Shown: in pieces, positions 8,112-17,595 of the stretch
Layout: every line of letters begins with the position of its first letter
Numbering within the stretch: the first letter of the stretch is position 1
Origin: Pseudoalteromonas sp. R3
GTDB taxonomy: Bacteria > Pseudomonadota > Gammaproteobacteria > Enterobacterales > Alteromonadaceae
Direction of reading: 5' to 3'
Assembly (NCBI RefSeq): GCF_004014715.1
Contig: NZ_CP034835.1
Coordinates: 2,170,001-2,234,000 of the forward strand
DNA: 64,000 nucleotides
Translations under genes and position numbers: made by a program
The notes under the pieces: generated by a model
What the model was told of the DNA's origin: nothing
The model's database searches: none
Seen by the model: the letters and a program-made list of their open reading frames with translations, nothing else

Positions 8112-9836
8112 TTATTTACCTAATGCTTTAGCGATTTCTGCTACTGCAGAATCAATGTCCAGCATCAGTTTTTCACCAGTACGACGGTTTTTAAGCTCAA
8201 CCTGATTGTTATCCAGGTTACGCTCACCGATCACCAGTGTAAATGGCACGCCCAATAGCTCCATGTCGTTGAACATTACACCCGGACGTTCTTTACGGTC
8301 ATCGAATAGTACTTCAACACCGGCCGCTTGCAGGTCTGTATAAAACTTCTGTGCAATATCAGGGATGCGATGCGATTTATGCATATTCATTGGTACAATA
8401 GCCAGCTCAAACGGCGCAATGGCTTGAGGCCACTTAATGCCGTAATCGTCATTATTCTGCTCAATTGCAGCAGCTACGATACGTGACACACCAATACCGT
8501 AACAACCCATGGTCATGACCTGGTTTTTACCACTTTCGCCTAATACACCAGCGCTCATCGCTTCTGAGTATTTAGTACCTAGCTGGAAAATATGACCAAC
8601 TTCAATACCACGTTTGATCTGCAGTGTACCTTTACCACACGGGCTTGGATCGCCTTCAACTACATTGCGCAGATCTGCAACTGTATAGTCTGTGACATCA
8701 CGGTCCCAGTTAATACCGCTGTAATGCACGCCATTTTTGTTCGCGCCCGCAACGAAGTCCGCCATGACAGCAGCGCTGTGGTCGACGATAATAGGCATAC
8801 TCAGACCAACCGGACCCAGTGAGCCGGGTTTAGCACCAATTGCGGCAACTATGTCTTCTTCTTTTGCCATTTCCAGTGGGGAATCAACCAGAGGAAGTTT
8901 CTCGGCTTTGAGCTCATTCAGCTCGTGATCACCACGCAGAATAAGGGCAACCAGACCACGCTTATCGTCTTCGTCCGGTGCACCATATACTATCAGAGTC
9001 TTCACACCACGATGTGGTTTAACACCATGCTTTGCTTTTAACTCGGCTATCGTGTTGGCTTCAGGCGTGTCAAAGGTGTTGAGCGCTTTTGATGGCTCTG
9101 GACGAGGCTCAGATGGCGCAATTGCTTCCGCTTTTTCAATGTTTGCAGCGTAGTCACTTTCAGTACTGAAAGCGATGGCGTCTTCACCCGATTCAGCCAA
9201 AACGTGGAACTCGTGAGAAACACTGCCACCGATAGAGCCGGTATCTGCGATAACCGGGCGGTAATCCAGGCCCAGGCGTTCAAAGATATTACAGTAGGCC
9301 TGGTGCATTGCCTGATAGGTTTTTTCCAGACACGCTTCATCCAGGTGGAAAGAATAAGCATCTTTCATGGTGAATTCACGGGCACGCATGACACCAAAAC
9401 GAGGACGTACTTCGTCGCGTACTTTGGTCTGAACCTGATATAAGGTCAGTGGCAGTTGCTTGTAGCTGCTGACTTCACGGCGTACCAGATCAGTGATCAC
9501 TTCTTCGTGGGTTGGGCCCAGTGCGAACGGACGATTATGTCTGTCATTAATGCGCAGCAGTTCAGGACCGAATTGCTCCCAACGACCCGACTCTTGCCAT
9601 AAATCGGCAGGCTGAATAATAGGCATCAGCATTTCAATGGCGCCGGCTTTGTCCATTTCTTCACGGACGATTTTCTCTACTTTACGCAGCACTTTCAGGC
9701 CGGAAGGTAACCAAGTGTATAAACCGGAGGCTAATTTGCGGATCATACCCGCGCGTAACATCAGCTGATGGCTGATCACTTCTGCATCTGCAGGCGTCTC
9801 TTTTTGAGTCGCTAAAATATATTGACTGGTACGCAT
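8112..9836 (-). CDS. proS: Proline--tRNA ligase
   Basis: A 574-residue class II aminoacyl-tRNA synthetase that charges tRNA-Pro. It starts with the highly conserved [19 protein letters not shown]; a nearby upstream ATG (9851) adds five residues not found in the family, so 9836 is chosen. Class II motifs are visible: [41 protein letters not shown] and [17 protein letters not shown]. Residues about 225-410 form the YbaK-like editing insertion domain of the bacterial type, which clears mischarged Ala-tRNA. The C-terminus is the anticodon-binding domain. Length is standard. trmO lies upstream on the same strand. Confidence 0.97.
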   Translation of the reverse strand: MRTSQYILATQKETPADAEVISHQLMLRAGMIRKLASGLYTWLPSGLKVLRKVEKIVREEMDKAGAIEMLMPIIQPADLWQESGRWEQFGPELLRINDRHNRPFALGPTHEEVITDLVRREVSSYKQLPLTLYQVQTKVRDEVRPRFGVMRAREFTMKDAYSFHLDEACLEKTYQAMHQAYCNIFERLGLDYRPVIADTGSIGGSVSHEFHVLAESGEDAIAFSTESDYAANIEKAEAIAPSEPRPEPSKALNTFDTPEANTIAELKAKHGVKPHRGVKTLIVYGAPDEDDKRGLVALILRGDHELNELKAEKLPLVDSPLEMAKEEDIVAAIGAKPGSLGPVGLSMPIIVDHSAAVMADFVAGANKNGVHYSGINWDRDVTDYTVADLRNVVEGDPSPCGKGTLQIKRGIEVGHIFQLGTKYSEAMSAGVLGESGKNQVMTMGCYGIGVSRIVAAAIEQNNDDYGIKWPQAIAPFELAIVPMNMHKSHRIPDIAQKFYTDLQAAGVEVLFDDRKERPGVMFNDMELLGVPFTLVIGERNLDNNQVELKNRRTGEKLMLDIDSAVAEIAKALGK

Positions 9837-9993
9837 ACTTGTTCCGTTCAATTGATGAATACTCAGGCCATGGCCCAGGTTATCATACGTTGTTGTAGTA
9901 TTTTTGTCGGGTTAGTTTAACAGTGCTAAAACCGCTTAAAAAGCTTTATTTATCGCGAAAAAGCCACAGTTCTAATGGCTGAGGGAATTTTGC

Positions 9994-10704
9994 TCAATCC
10001 GGCTCAGCAATAGCCACTTCAAGCACATGGTTGTGTTCACCATCTACTTGCCAGCGTATGTTAAAGTTATACAGGTTCATGCCATAGTTTTGCGGATTTT
10101 CCTGCTTTTTTTTGTATGCAGGGCGAGGGTCTTGTTTGAGTACATTACCAATAAAAGCTCTCAGTTCCGGGTATTGGCTCTGTTGAGAGATAAAATCTTC
10201 GGCCTGATCACTAAAGGAGACAGTCATTTGAGTCTCTGGACGTGTGTCTGCAAAACCTGCGGCGGCATCAGTTAAGGCGTCAGAATAGGGTAAATAGGGT
10301 TTAATATCGACTATCGGTGTGCCGTCAAGTAGGTCTATACCAGATAACAGGAGTGCGAGTTGACCATTTTTGTACTCAACACCTTCAAGTTTCACAGCGC
10401 TCATACCAATGCCATTTGGTCTGAAGGTGGCGCGTGTCGCGAATACGCCTTTGCGCGCATTGCCGCCTAAACGTGGCGGTCGTACTAAGGCCGAATAGCC
10501 TTTGTCGGCGGTCTCGTGAAAGCGGAATAACAACCACAGGTGGCTAAATTCCTCAATACCACGTACAAACTCTTCTCTATTAAAGTCTTCACAGAATACC
10601 AGCTTAGCTTTGGCTTCTGGTACCAGGCGCGGTTGTCTTGGTATGGCAAACTTTTGTTTGTAGGGTGAATGGATCACACCAATAGGCTGTATATCGAAGT
10701 GCAC
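9994..10704 (-). CDS. trmO: tRNA (N6-threonylcarbamoyladenosine37-N6)-methyltransferase TrmO
   Basis: A 236-residue protein of the TsaA/YaeB family. The N-terminus has the family signature IGVIHSPYKQKFAIPRQP followed by GIEEFSHLWLLFRFH, then RPPRLGGNARKGVFATRATFRPN, which form the unusual beta-barrel SAM-binding fold. The C-terminal part (DPRPAYKK, YGMNLYNFNIRW) matches the small second domain. TrmO methylates t6A37 in tRNA-Thr. It is on the same strand as proS, separated by about 160 bases, so co-transcription is possible but not shown. Confidence 0.92.
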   Translation of the reverse strand: MHFDIQPIGVIHSPYKQKFAIPRQPRLVPEAKAKLVFCEDFNREEFVRGIEEFSHLWLLFRFHETADKGYSALVRPPRLGGNARKGVFATRATFRPNGIGMSAVKLEGVEYKNGQLALLLSGIDLLDGTPIVDIKPYLPYSDALTDAAAGFADTRPETQMTVSFSDQAEDFISQQSQYPELRAFIGNVLKQDPRPAYKKKQENPQNYGMNLYNFNIRWQVDGEHNHVLEVAIAEPD

Positions 10705-10854
10705 ACAATGTTCCGGCTAATAAGTTTGCGCGTATTGTAGCGACCAAAAGGCGTTGTAACAAATGGAACTGAATCTGCACTGTAATCCTGTGTAATTCCC
10801 CAGTTCGCTGTTTGTCGCTAGGATCGGGTTATTACATAATGTATTGGTTTGAAA

Positions 10855-11207
10855 ATGTTTAGTATCGAAAGTGCTCCGCAGGCTGAGCAAAAAGGGCACC
10901 TTGCCTCAAATATGATGGAACCGACATACAGTCGTTTGGTAAGTAACATTTGCCGCCGGGTTTTTACTGAGCAGTCTCCGGTGATGCCCTTAGTCGTGGA
11001 GCAGCTTTGTAAACGTCGCGTGTTTTTACAACCATTATTTGCGGGGTAGGCGATGGGACGGTCCGGGCTACTCAACTTAATTCAGCACTGCAATGTGAGA
11101 TTGAATTGGTTGTGAATAAGGTCATGTCCCAATGTGATATGCCACGCCACGAGCTTATCAGGCAAACAAATACAACAATGTTCGAACTGGCCAGACAAGC
11201 CATCTAG
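10855..11207 (+). pseudogene. Unrecognised ORF broken by a single-base frameshift
   Basis: Two plus-strand frames join into one. The first runs from ATG 10855 to a stop at 11047-11049; the second continues one frame back from about 11043 to the stop at 11205-11207. One extra G in the GGGG run at 11043-11046 would give a continuous 117-residue protein reading through PLFAGVGDGTVRATQLNSA. No signal peptide or membrane helix is visible and no family was recognised. The final stop overlaps the stop of the opposing REC-PilZ gene inside one CTAG. It may be a real mutation or a sequencing error. Confidence 0.5.
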
Positions 11208-11965
11208 CTATTATCTACAACATCCGGGGCTGCGTTATCCAGGTGCATCATCAGTTTATCCAAGTTCTTTCGAACCTGCTCACTGCATTTATCCAACTCA
11301 AAGCGCACGCCCAGCAAACAGTCTTGCTCGGGGCCTTCGTTTGCTTCTATACGCACAATCGTGCCATACAAAGGGGAGATACTCAGAGCGTGAGGACCAT
11401 TAAAATGGTCAAAGCTCAGGTTAAATTCGGTCGTCCTGTAAAGCCTAAGTGCGTCTACATAATCTGAATAGACCTGCATACCAGTGTGGCTGATGTTATT
11501 TACTCTGGCTTCAAGCAGCGCATCGGATGCAACAATACGCATTGCGTGTGATGGCAAGGCTGAATGACGCACCGAGTTACGTTTACAGGCTCCATTCCAG
11601 GATTTATTCACAGCCGCTTCAAGTTTTTCTGCCCGAAATGGTTTGACAACAAAGTGACTAACGCCGTTTTTAATCGCTGTTACCACGAAGTCGCGCTCGC
11701 CGTTTGAGGTCATCATAATAAAAGGCATGTCTTTGAATTTGGTACTATTGCGAACCTGGTAAAGTAATTCTTCGCCATTCATTTCAGGCATTTGCCAGTC
11801 TGAAATAATAATATCGACAGGCTTTGACTCTAAGATCTGCATCGCCTGTTTACCATTCGTGGCCATGATCACCTGATCGGACCCCAGACGTGTCTTTATT
11901 ATGTTGCGCACAACATTACGTACAGCGGTACAATCGTCAACCACTAAAAACCGGACATTTCTCAC
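11204..11965 (-). CDS. Response regulator with C-terminal PilZ domain
   Basis: A protein of about 253 residues. Residues 1-125 form a CheY-like receiver: acidic pair in LVVDDCTAVRN, phospho-acceptor Asp in IISDWQMPEMNG, and Lys in FVVKPFRAEKL. The second half looks like a PilZ domain, with RHSALPSHAMR and a NNISHTGM motif of the (D/N)xSxxG type. PilZ domains bind cyclic di-GMP, so this protein may link phosphorelay and c-di-GMP signals, for example in motility or biofilm. The GTG at 11965 is chosen because the receiver starts directly after it; the open frame extends to 12046 with unlikely sequence. No kinase gene is adjacent. Confidence 0.8.
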   Translation of the reverse strand: MRNVRFLVVDDCTAVRNVVRNIIKTRLGSDQVIMATNGKQAMQILESKPVDIIISDWQMPEMNGEELLYQVRNSTKFKDMPFIMMTSNGERDFVVTAIKNGVSHFVVKPFRAEKLEAAVNKSWNGACKRNSVRHSALPSHAMRIVASDALLEARVNNISHTGMQVYSDYVDALRLYRTTEFNLSFDHFNGPHALSISPLYGTIVRIEANEGPEQDCLLGVRFELDKCSEQVRKNLDKLMMHLDNAAPDVVDNS

Positions 11966-12295
11966 TATATACTGCTCTGTCTTTGAACACAATTTAAGCT
12001 GGCGGCAATCATAGCACAGCTCATACCAGTAGGTTAAGCGATACATTGGATAATTTTAAACCGTTCCAAATAGAGTGACTTAGACACATGTAACTAGCTT
12101 AATTGTGAATAACTGTTGTGAAATGGCGCACAAAGTTACAGTTGCTCACAAGGCTCTCACTGAGTTTTGCACGTTTTTGTCGCACTATGAGCTCGTGAAT
12201 TTCAGAGGGCGCTCGCGCATTAGCATAGCTGTTATCAGCAGCCCCCGAACTTTCAATCTCAGCGCAACAACACTTTTAGAGACTAGGAGCTCATA

Positions 12296-13090
12296 ATGAT
12301 CGGGATATTTAAAAACTCAGCAGTCATGGCTGGCGGTTTATTTTTGAGTCTTGCCAGCATGTACAGTAACGCCACTGAGCAAGAGCAAGATGATTGGGAA
12401 GTAAAAATTGGAGCAGGAGCATTAGTGGCGGATCTGCCCTGGAAGGGAGTCGGTAACGAATTTGCGATAGTACCTATGGCCGACATCAAAAAAGGTAACT
12501 GGTTTTCCAATGAGGACAGCACCATTGGTTATCAGTTTTTGAATTTAAATGATACTTTTACAGCCTACGCTGGCCTTGGTTATCGCAACGAAGGCTATGA
12601 TAGTCTGTTTGGTGATACAAGCTCAAACAGCAAGGTATTCGATGGCTATGAAGCTCCAGATGGCGAGTTAGTGCTGAACTATGGTGCCAAGTTTTTATGG
12701 TTTGGGGTATCCGGGCATACCGATTTGTCTGACGAATCAGACGCCACCAATTTTGCACTGAGTGCAGAAGTTCCTTTGTATGAGAGTGCATATGGATTTG
12801 GTATTTCGGCGCAGGCACAGGTGCGCTGGCTGGATTCAGATTACGTGAATACCGTATATGGGATCAGCGGTAAAAATATCAATGCATCAGTTGGGCGGAC
12901 AGCGTATCAGACTAATGACAGTGCGGTAAATGTGACGTTTGGTTTAAATGCCTACTACCAGTTAACGCAAGAAATTACCCTGATAGGCAGCGTCAGCAGA
13001 ACAGAGCTGGATAGCGTCATCAGCAAGAGCCCTCTGGTTGGTGACGATACTATGGATGTGGCCTTTATCGGCGCACTGTACACCTTTTAA
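12296..13090 (+). CDS. MipA/OmpV family outer-membrane protein
   Basis: A 264-residue protein with a signal peptide (hydrophobic MAGGLFLSLASMYS, cleavage near SNA). The mature part is beta-barrel-like and carries the MipA/OmpV pattern: WEVKIGAGALV at the start, IGYQFLN, TAYAGLGYRNEGYDS, then repeated amphipathic strands ending in FIGALYTF with the terminal Phe needed for outer-membrane insertion. MipA scaffolds murein synthesis enzymes in E. coli and OmpV is a porin-like antigen; the role here is not determined. A strong ribosome site (AGGAG) precedes the ATG. It stands alone and ends at a long hairpin terminator. Confidence 0.88.
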   Translation: MIGIFKNSAVMAGGLFLSLASMYSNATEQEQDDWEVKIGAGALVADLPWKGVGNEFAIVPMADIKKGNWFSNEDSTIGYQFLNLNDTFTAYAGLGYRNEGYDSLFGDTSSNSKVFDGYEAPDGELVLNYGAKFLWFGVSGHTDLSDESDATNFALSAEVPLYESAYGFGISAQAQVRWLDSDYVNTVYGISGKNINASVGRTAYQTNDSAVNVTFGLNAYYQLTQEITLIGSVSRTELDSVISKSPLVGDDTMDVAFIGALYTF

Positions 13091-13120
13091 GCGTACTTGC
13101 CACACTTGCAAACTCGTTAC

Positions 13121-13153
13121 ACACGCTGGATCAGTCACCCTGATCCAGCGTGT
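13121..13153. terminator. Long hairpin terminator overlapping the thioesterase 3' end
   Basis: A perfect 14-bp stem (ACACGCTGGATCAG / CTGATCCAGCGTGT) with a 5-base loop, followed by TTTT on the plus strand. Its right half codes for the last residues of the convergent thioesterase gene, so a terminator for the MipA gene is embedded in coding sequence. Confidence 0.85.
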
Positions 13154-13613
13154 TTTGTAACAGAGACTCGGTTTGGATAGCAATTTCTTTCATCTTAATG
13201 GCATATTGCTCCAGCGCTTTTTGTTCTTGGGTTTTTGCTTCAAATTTGGCAACAGGGATAGGGTAACCCGCCTGGTCCATGGCAATAAAACTGATGATAC
13301 AATGATTGGTTTCGACCATGTGTTGCTTTTGTGGGTCGCCACAACGTACCTGAATAAAGATTTGCATGCTGGTTTTACCGGTATGGGCTATGCGTGCAGA
13401 GACTTCAACAATCTGGCCAACCAGGATAGGGCGGTGAAAGCGTACACCAGCTACCGATACTGTGACGCAATACGCACCACTCCAGCCCGCGGCACAAGCA
13501 TATCCAGCCTGATCTATCCATTTCATGACCACACCACCATGTACTTTGCCGCCAAAGTTTACGTCGGTTGGTTCCGCTAAAAAGCGAAATACCACTTCCG
13601 ATTGCTGCGCCAT
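13131..13613 (-). CDS. Acyl-CoA thioesterase, hotdog fold (YciA-like)
   Basis: A 160-residue hotdog-fold protein. The family core is NFGGKVHGGVVMKWIDQAGY, with the catalytic Asp expected in WIDQAG, followed by VAGVRFHRPILVGQIVEVSARI. It should hydrolyse acyl-CoA to free acid and CoA in the cytoplasm as a hexamer of hotdog subunits. The start at 13613 follows GAGG at good spacing; an ATG 15 bases upstream lacks a site. The last codons lie in the terminator hairpin shared with the convergent MipA gene. Confidence 0.88.
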   Translation of the reverse strand: MAQQSEVVFRFLAEPTDVNFGGKVHGGVVMKWIDQAGYACAAGWSGAYCVTVSVAGVRFHRPILVGQIVEVSARIAHTGKTSMQIFIQVRCGDPQKQHMVETNHCIISFIAMDQAGYPIPVAKFEAKTQEQKALEQYAIKMKEIAIQTESLLQNTLDQGD

Positions 13614-13652
13614 AAGGCACCTCTTCATCTAAATACATTTGCTTAAGTATAG

Positions 13653-13674
13653 AAAAAAAGGGGCATTTTGCCCC
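13653..13674 (-). terminator. Terminator downstream of the ETF-QO gene
   Basis: Stem GGGGCA / TGCCCC followed by seven T on the minus strand, downstream of the ETF-QO stop at 13732. A second GC-rich hairpin lies closer to the stop near 13695-13725. Confidence 0.85.
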
Positions 13675-13731
13675 AGCAATTTAGGATAAAATCGGATGGT
13701 AGCGGGGGAGCCGCCCCCCGTCCAGACAGGC

Positions 13732-15381
13732 TTACATGTTAGGGTAGTTAGGACCACCTGCGCCTTCTGGCGTCATCCAGGTGATATTTTGGCTCGGGTC
13801 TTTTATGTCACAGGTCTTACAGTGAACACAGTTTTGCGCATTGATCACAAACTGTTTATCCCCATTTTCATCCTCGTTGACCTCATAGACACCAGCCGGA
13901 CAGTAGCGCTGAGCAGGCTCTGCATACTGTTCAAGATTCACTTTGATAGGAATAGAGGGATCTTTGAGTTGCAAATGACAAGGTTGCTCTTCTTCATGGT
14001 TGGTGTTGGATAAAAACACCGACGACAGCTTATCAAAGCTCAGTTTACCATCCGGTTTGGGATAGTTAATTTCCTGAGAGTCTTTTGCCAGTCTAAGAGA
14101 TGCATGGTCGAGCGTGGTGTCTTTGAGTGTAAATGGCAGTGAGCCGGAAAACAGGTTCTGGTCAACCATATTGTAGGCACCACCTAATATACGGCCAAAC
14201 TTGTGCATTGCCGGGCCAAAGTTACGCGACTGGTAAAGCTCGTCATACAGCCAGCTGCTTTTGAAGTTATCGGCAAATTCGCTTAAGTCTGCTCGTGGGC
14301 TTTCTTCTCCAAGTGCAGCCAAAATGGTATCTGCAGCTATCATACCCGACTTCATCGCCGTATGATTGCCTTTGATTTTGGCAAAGTTCAATGTGCCGGC
14401 ATCACAGCCAACCAGCAAACCGCCAGGGAAGTGCATTTTAGGCAGCGCATGAAAACCCCCTTTAGCTATCGCCCGGGCACCGTATGCAATGCGTTCACCG
14501 CCTTCCAGCGTGTCTTTAAACACCTGCTGATGTTTCATACGCTGAAACTCGTCAAACGGGCTCAGATAAGGGTTTTTATAGTTCAGGTCAATGATTAACC
14601 CGACGACCACCTGATTGTTTTCGCCATGGTACATAAAAGAGCCTCCATGGGTTTCATTATCGAGTGGCCAGCCCGTACCATGAACGACTTTTCCTTCCTG
14701 GTGCTTCGCAGGATCTATCTGCCAGATCTCCTTAAAGCCAATACCATAGTGTTGTGGGGTCGCGTCTTTATCCAGGGCAAAGTGGCTGACCAGCTGTTTA
14801 CCAAGGTGGCCACGGCAGCCCTCAGCAAATACCGTGTACTTGGCTCTGAGCTCCATACCTGGCATATAACTGTCTTTTGGCTGACCTTCTTTGTCTACGC
14901 CCATATCGCCTGTGACGATACCTTTGACTTCATCGTTTTCAACTATCAAAGAGTGTGCACTGAATCCGGGAAAGACTTCAACCCCCAGTTGCTCAGCCTG
15001 TTCAGCCAGCCAGCGACAGACATTACCCATAGAGACAATATAATTGCCTTCATTTTTAAAGGTCTTGGGAACAGCAAAGTGCGGGATGCTGGTCGCTTTG
15101 TCCTGATCTTTAAACAGATAAATTTCGTCTTCAGTGACTTTTGTTGTAACTGGGGCATTCTTCTGCGCCCAATCCGGGATTAATTCGTCCAGCGCTTTAG
15201 TTTCAAAGACAGCACCAGACAATATATGTGCTCCGACCTCTGAGCCTTTTTCAACGACACAGATCATCAGTTCTTGTTGTTTTTCCTGTGCCTGTTGTGC
15301 AAGTCGGATCGCACACGACAGGCCCGCAGGGCCCGCGCCAACAATCACGACATCAAATTCCATGGTTTCGCGTTCGACCAT
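13732..15381 (-). CDS. Electron transfer flavoprotein-ubiquinone oxidoreductase
   Basis: A 549-residue membrane-associated flavoprotein that passes electrons from reduced ETF to ubiquinone. The N-terminus binds FAD (VVIVGAGPAGLSCAIRLA). The C-terminus holds the 4Fe-4S cluster motif: the first Cys in RYCPAGVYE, then NCVHCKTCDIKDP, and ends GGPNYPNM as in the family. Length is standard. GAGG precedes the start at 15381. It is divergent from etfB-etfA across two palindromic operators, so the complete ETF electron path for fatty-acid and branched-chain amino-acid dehydrogenases is encoded here and probably controlled together. Confidence 0.95.
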   Translation of the reverse strand: MVERETMEFDVVIVGAGPAGLSCAIRLAQQAQEKQQELMICVVEKGSEVGAHILSGAVFETKALDELIPDWAQKNAPVTTKVTEDEIYLFKDQDKATSIPHFAVPKTFKNEGNYIVSMGNVCRWLAEQAEQLGVEVFPGFSAHSLIVENDEVKGIVTGDMGVDKEGQPKDSYMPGMELRAKYTVFAEGCRGHLGKQLVSHFALDKDATPQHYGIGFKEIWQIDPAKHQEGKVVHGTGWPLDNETHGGSFMYHGENNQVVVGLIIDLNYKNPYLSPFDEFQRMKHQQVFKDTLEGGERIAYGARAIAKGGFHALPKMHFPGGLLVGCDAGTLNFAKIKGNHTAMKSGMIAADTILAALGEESPRADLSEFADNFKSSWLYDELYQSRNFGPAMHKFGRILGGAYNMVDQNLFSGSLPFTLKDTTLDHASLRLAKDSQEINYPKPDGKLSFDKLSSVFLSNTNHEEEQPCHLQLKDPSIPIKVNLEQYAEPAQRYCPAGVYEVNEDENGDKQFVINAQNCVHCKTCDIKDPSQNITWMTPEGAGGPNYPNM

Positions 15382-15460
15382 TTTTACCTCACATAGATTG
15401 ACGGTAGTTTAACTAAAACGAGGCTTTAGTTTTGTTAAGGTTAAGCTAAGGTTATTTTAG

Positions 15461-15478
15461 GTTGACGTTTACGTCAAC
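15461..15478. promoter_or_regulatory. Palindromic operator 1 between ETF-QO and etfBA
   Basis: GTTGACGT-TT-ACGTCAAC is a perfect palindrome with 8-base arms and a 2-base centre. It resembles sites described for the MerR-family regulator LiuR, which controls branched-chain amino-acid and ETF genes in this bacterial group. The regulator assignment is inference from memory of the motif. Confidence 0.75.
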
Positions 15479-15509
15479 AGGAAGTAGTCTGGATTCATTA
15501 AATTGTTTT

Positions 15510-15527
15510 GTTGACGTTTACGTCAGC
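15510..15527. promoter_or_regulatory. Palindromic operator 2 upstream of etfB
   Basis: A second near-identical copy (GTTGACGTTTACGTCAG) centred 49 bases from the first and about 30 bases before the etfB start. Two sites in a divergent promoter region suggest separate control of each side or looping. Confidence 0.7.
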
Positions 15528-15557
15528 CCTATAGAATAACCAGATGATGGAGTAACC

Positions 15558-16310
15558 ATGAAAGTACTTGTGCCAATCAAACGCGTGATTGACTACAATG
15601 TCAAGGCAAGAGTCAAGGCCGACAACAGTGATGTTGACTTGACCAATGTAAAAATGGCAATGAACCCGTTCTGTGAGATTGCGGTTGAAGAAGCCATCCG
15701 TTTAAAAGAAGCAGGTAAAGCCAGCGAAGTGATCGCAGTATCAATCGGCGATAAAGCTTGTCAGGAACAGCTTCGTACTGCACTGGCTCTGGGCGCTGAT
15801 AAAGCCATTCATATTGAAACAACTGCTAAACTGGAATCGCTGCATGTTGCTAAATTGCTGGCGAAACTGGTTGATCAGGAAAGCCCTGAGCTGGTCATAC
15901 TGGGTAAGCAATCCATCGATTCTGACAACAATCAAACTGGTCAGATGTTAGCTGCATTGACCAAACGCCCGCAGGGTACCTTTGCGTCTAAAGTCGAAAT
16001 TGAAGATGGCAAAGCAGTTGTGACTCGTGAAGTGGATGGTGGTTTACAAACTGTCTCGTTAACTCTGCCAGCTGTGGTTACCACAGATCTGCGTCTGAAC
16101 GAACCGCGTTATGCATCCTTGCCTAATATCATGAAAGCCAAGCGTAAACCGCTGGATGTCATTGCTGCTGACTCGCTCGGTGTTGATCTAGCGCCACGCG
16201 TTGAGTTGGTTCGTGTCGAGGAGCCAGCTAAACGCGAAGCGGGAATTATGGTAGAGAGTGTAGAAGAACTGGTTAATAAACTAAAAACTGAAGCTAAGGT
16301 GATCTCATGA
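15558..16310 (+). CDS. etfB: Electron transfer flavoprotein subunit beta
   Basis: A 250-residue ETF beta subunit, AMP-binding partner of EtfA. Typical sequence is seen from [20 protein letters not shown] through [16 protein letters not shown] and [20 protein letters not shown] to the recognition-loop region [17 protein letters not shown], which contacts the dehydrogenases. Full length for the family. Its last four bases overlap the etfA start, giving coupled translation. Confidence 0.96.
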   Translation: MKVLVPIKRVIDYNVKARVKADNSDVDLTNVKMAMNPFCEIAVEEAIRLKEAGKASEVIAVSIGDKACQEQLRTALALGADKAIHIETTAKLESLHVAKLLAKLVDQESPELVILGKQSIDSDNNQTGQMLAALTKRPQGTFASKVEIEDGKAVVTREVDGGLQTVSLTLPAVVTTDLRLNEPRYASLPNIMKAKRKPLDVIAADSLGVDLAPRVELVRVEEPAKREAGIMVESVEELVNKLKTEAKVIS

Positions 16311-17233
16311 GCGTACTAGTCATTGCTGAACACGAAAATGGTGTACTAAAGCCAGAAACGGCAAAAGTGGTTCATGCGGCGAACAAGCTTGGCGCAGAGG
16401 TCCATGTTCTTGTCGCGGGCCATAATGTTGGTTCGGTGGCAGAGGCTGCAGCACAGATTGCCGGCGTAACAGCGGTTAAGTTGGCGGACGACGGCGCGCT
16501 TGAGCATCAGTTGGCTGAAAGCACAGCGGATTTGGTTATCACACTTGCACAAGGTTACAGCCATATTCTGGCTGCTGCATCGACCACGGGCAAAAATATC
16601 ATGCCTCGCGTAGCGGCATTGCTGGATAAGTCGCAAATTTCTGAAATTGTTGATGTAGTGGATGCAGACACCTTTATGCGTCCTATCTATGCGGGTAATG
16701 CGATTGCAACAGTTAAGTCGCTTGAAACACAAAAAGTTATTACGGTTCGAGCCAGTGCATTCGACGCCGCTGGTGAACAAGCAGCTGTTGGTATTGAGAG
16801 CTTAACGACAGCAGTAGAAAATACTAGCAGTCGCTTTGTTGGTGTTGAACAAACTGAATCAGAGCGTCCTGAGCTGACAGCGGCACCTGTGGTTATTTCC
16901 GGTGGTCGTGGTATGCAAAACGGTGAAAACTTCTCTTTACTTGAAGGAATTGCCGACAAACTTGGGGCAGCTATTGGCGCATCGCGTGCTGCGGTTGATG
17001 CGGGCTTTGTACCAAATGATATGCAGGTTGGTCAGACGGGTAAAATCGTTGCGCCGGATCTGTATATTGCGGTCGGCATTAGCGGTGCGATTCAGCATCT
17101 GGCCGGTATGAAAGACTCAAAAGTTATTGTTGCCATCAACAAAGACCCTGAAGCGCCTATCTTCCAGGTGGCAGACTATGGTTTGGTGGCTGATTTGTTC
17201 GAGGTTTTACCTCAGTTCGAACAAGCCCTGTAA
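16307..17233 (+). CDS. etfA: Electron transfer flavoprotein subunit alpha
   Basis: A 308-residue ETF alpha subunit. The N-terminal half is the ETF fold shared with beta; the C-terminal half binds FAD, with the family stretches [48 protein letters not shown] and NKDPEAPIF. With EtfB it forms the soluble heterodimer that collects electrons from acyl-CoA dehydrogenases and delivers them to ETF-QO, encoded divergently upstream. A terminator follows. Confidence 0.96.
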   Translation: MSVLVIAEHENGVLKPETAKVVHAANKLGAEVHVLVAGHNVGSVAEAAAQIAGVTAVKLADDGALEHQLAESTADLVITLAQGYSHILAAASTTGKNIMPRVAALLDKSQISEIVDVVDADTFMRPIYAGNAIATVKSLETQKVITVRASAFDAAGEQAAVGIESLTTAVENTSSRFVGVEQTESERPELTAAPVVISGGRGMQNGENFSLLEGIADKLGAAIGASRAAVDAGFVPNDMQVGQTGKIVAPDLYIAVGISGAIQHLAGMKDSKVIVAINKDPEAPIFQVADYGLVADLFEVLPQFEQAL

Positions 17234-17251
17234 CAACAAATTCTGGTTGTT

Positions 17252-17286
17252 AAAGCCGTGAGCACTTATGTGCCGCGGCTTTTTTC
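17252..17286 (+). terminator. etfBA terminator
   Basis: Outer stem AAAGCCG / CGGCTTT enclosing an inner GCAC / GTGC stem, followed by a T-run, 19 bases after the etfA stop. Confidence 0.8.
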
Positions 17287-17595
17287 GTTTTTATCGGCGC
17301 AAACTAAGAGCGGGATGTGTGGCCTTTCACTGTGGAGGCGAAACAATCGCATGGTTAGTCACGGGGTCAAAACAGCTCATACAAGTCAGTAAGCTAGCCA
17401 TATATGCGCATTTATTCCAAAAAAACCACAATGTTGCCGCACCAGCAGGGGTCATTTTAGCTCATTACGGTGTAAAAACGCCCAATATGGCGGCGTAGGA
17501 GCCTTGTTCCCTAATAGACTGCAATAATTCGTTCATTGAGCACGGTTAAGGTCATCGCGAAATTTGTAAAACACCTTTTCTGTGCGAGAAAAAAC
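17287..17595. other. Intergenic region upstream of the TonB receptor, no gene seen
   Basis: About 310 bases without a convincing reading frame. Short frames present lack ribosome sites and protein-like composition. It should contain the promoter of the TonB receptor gene, but no clear Pho box, Fur box or other operator was recognised. Confidence 0.5.

Noticed and set aside
10818..11075. Minus-strand frame of 85 codons between trmO and the REC-PilZ gene
   Set aside because: Low-quality composition and no ribosome site; the plus-strand frameshifted gene explains the region better.
17268..17498. Frame of 76 codons upstream of the TonB receptor
   Set aside because: It begins inside the etfBA terminator, has no ribosome site and unlikely composition.
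17500..17595. Pho box before the TonB receptor/phosphatase pair
   Set aside because: No pair of CTGTCAT-like direct repeats at 11-base spacing could be found.
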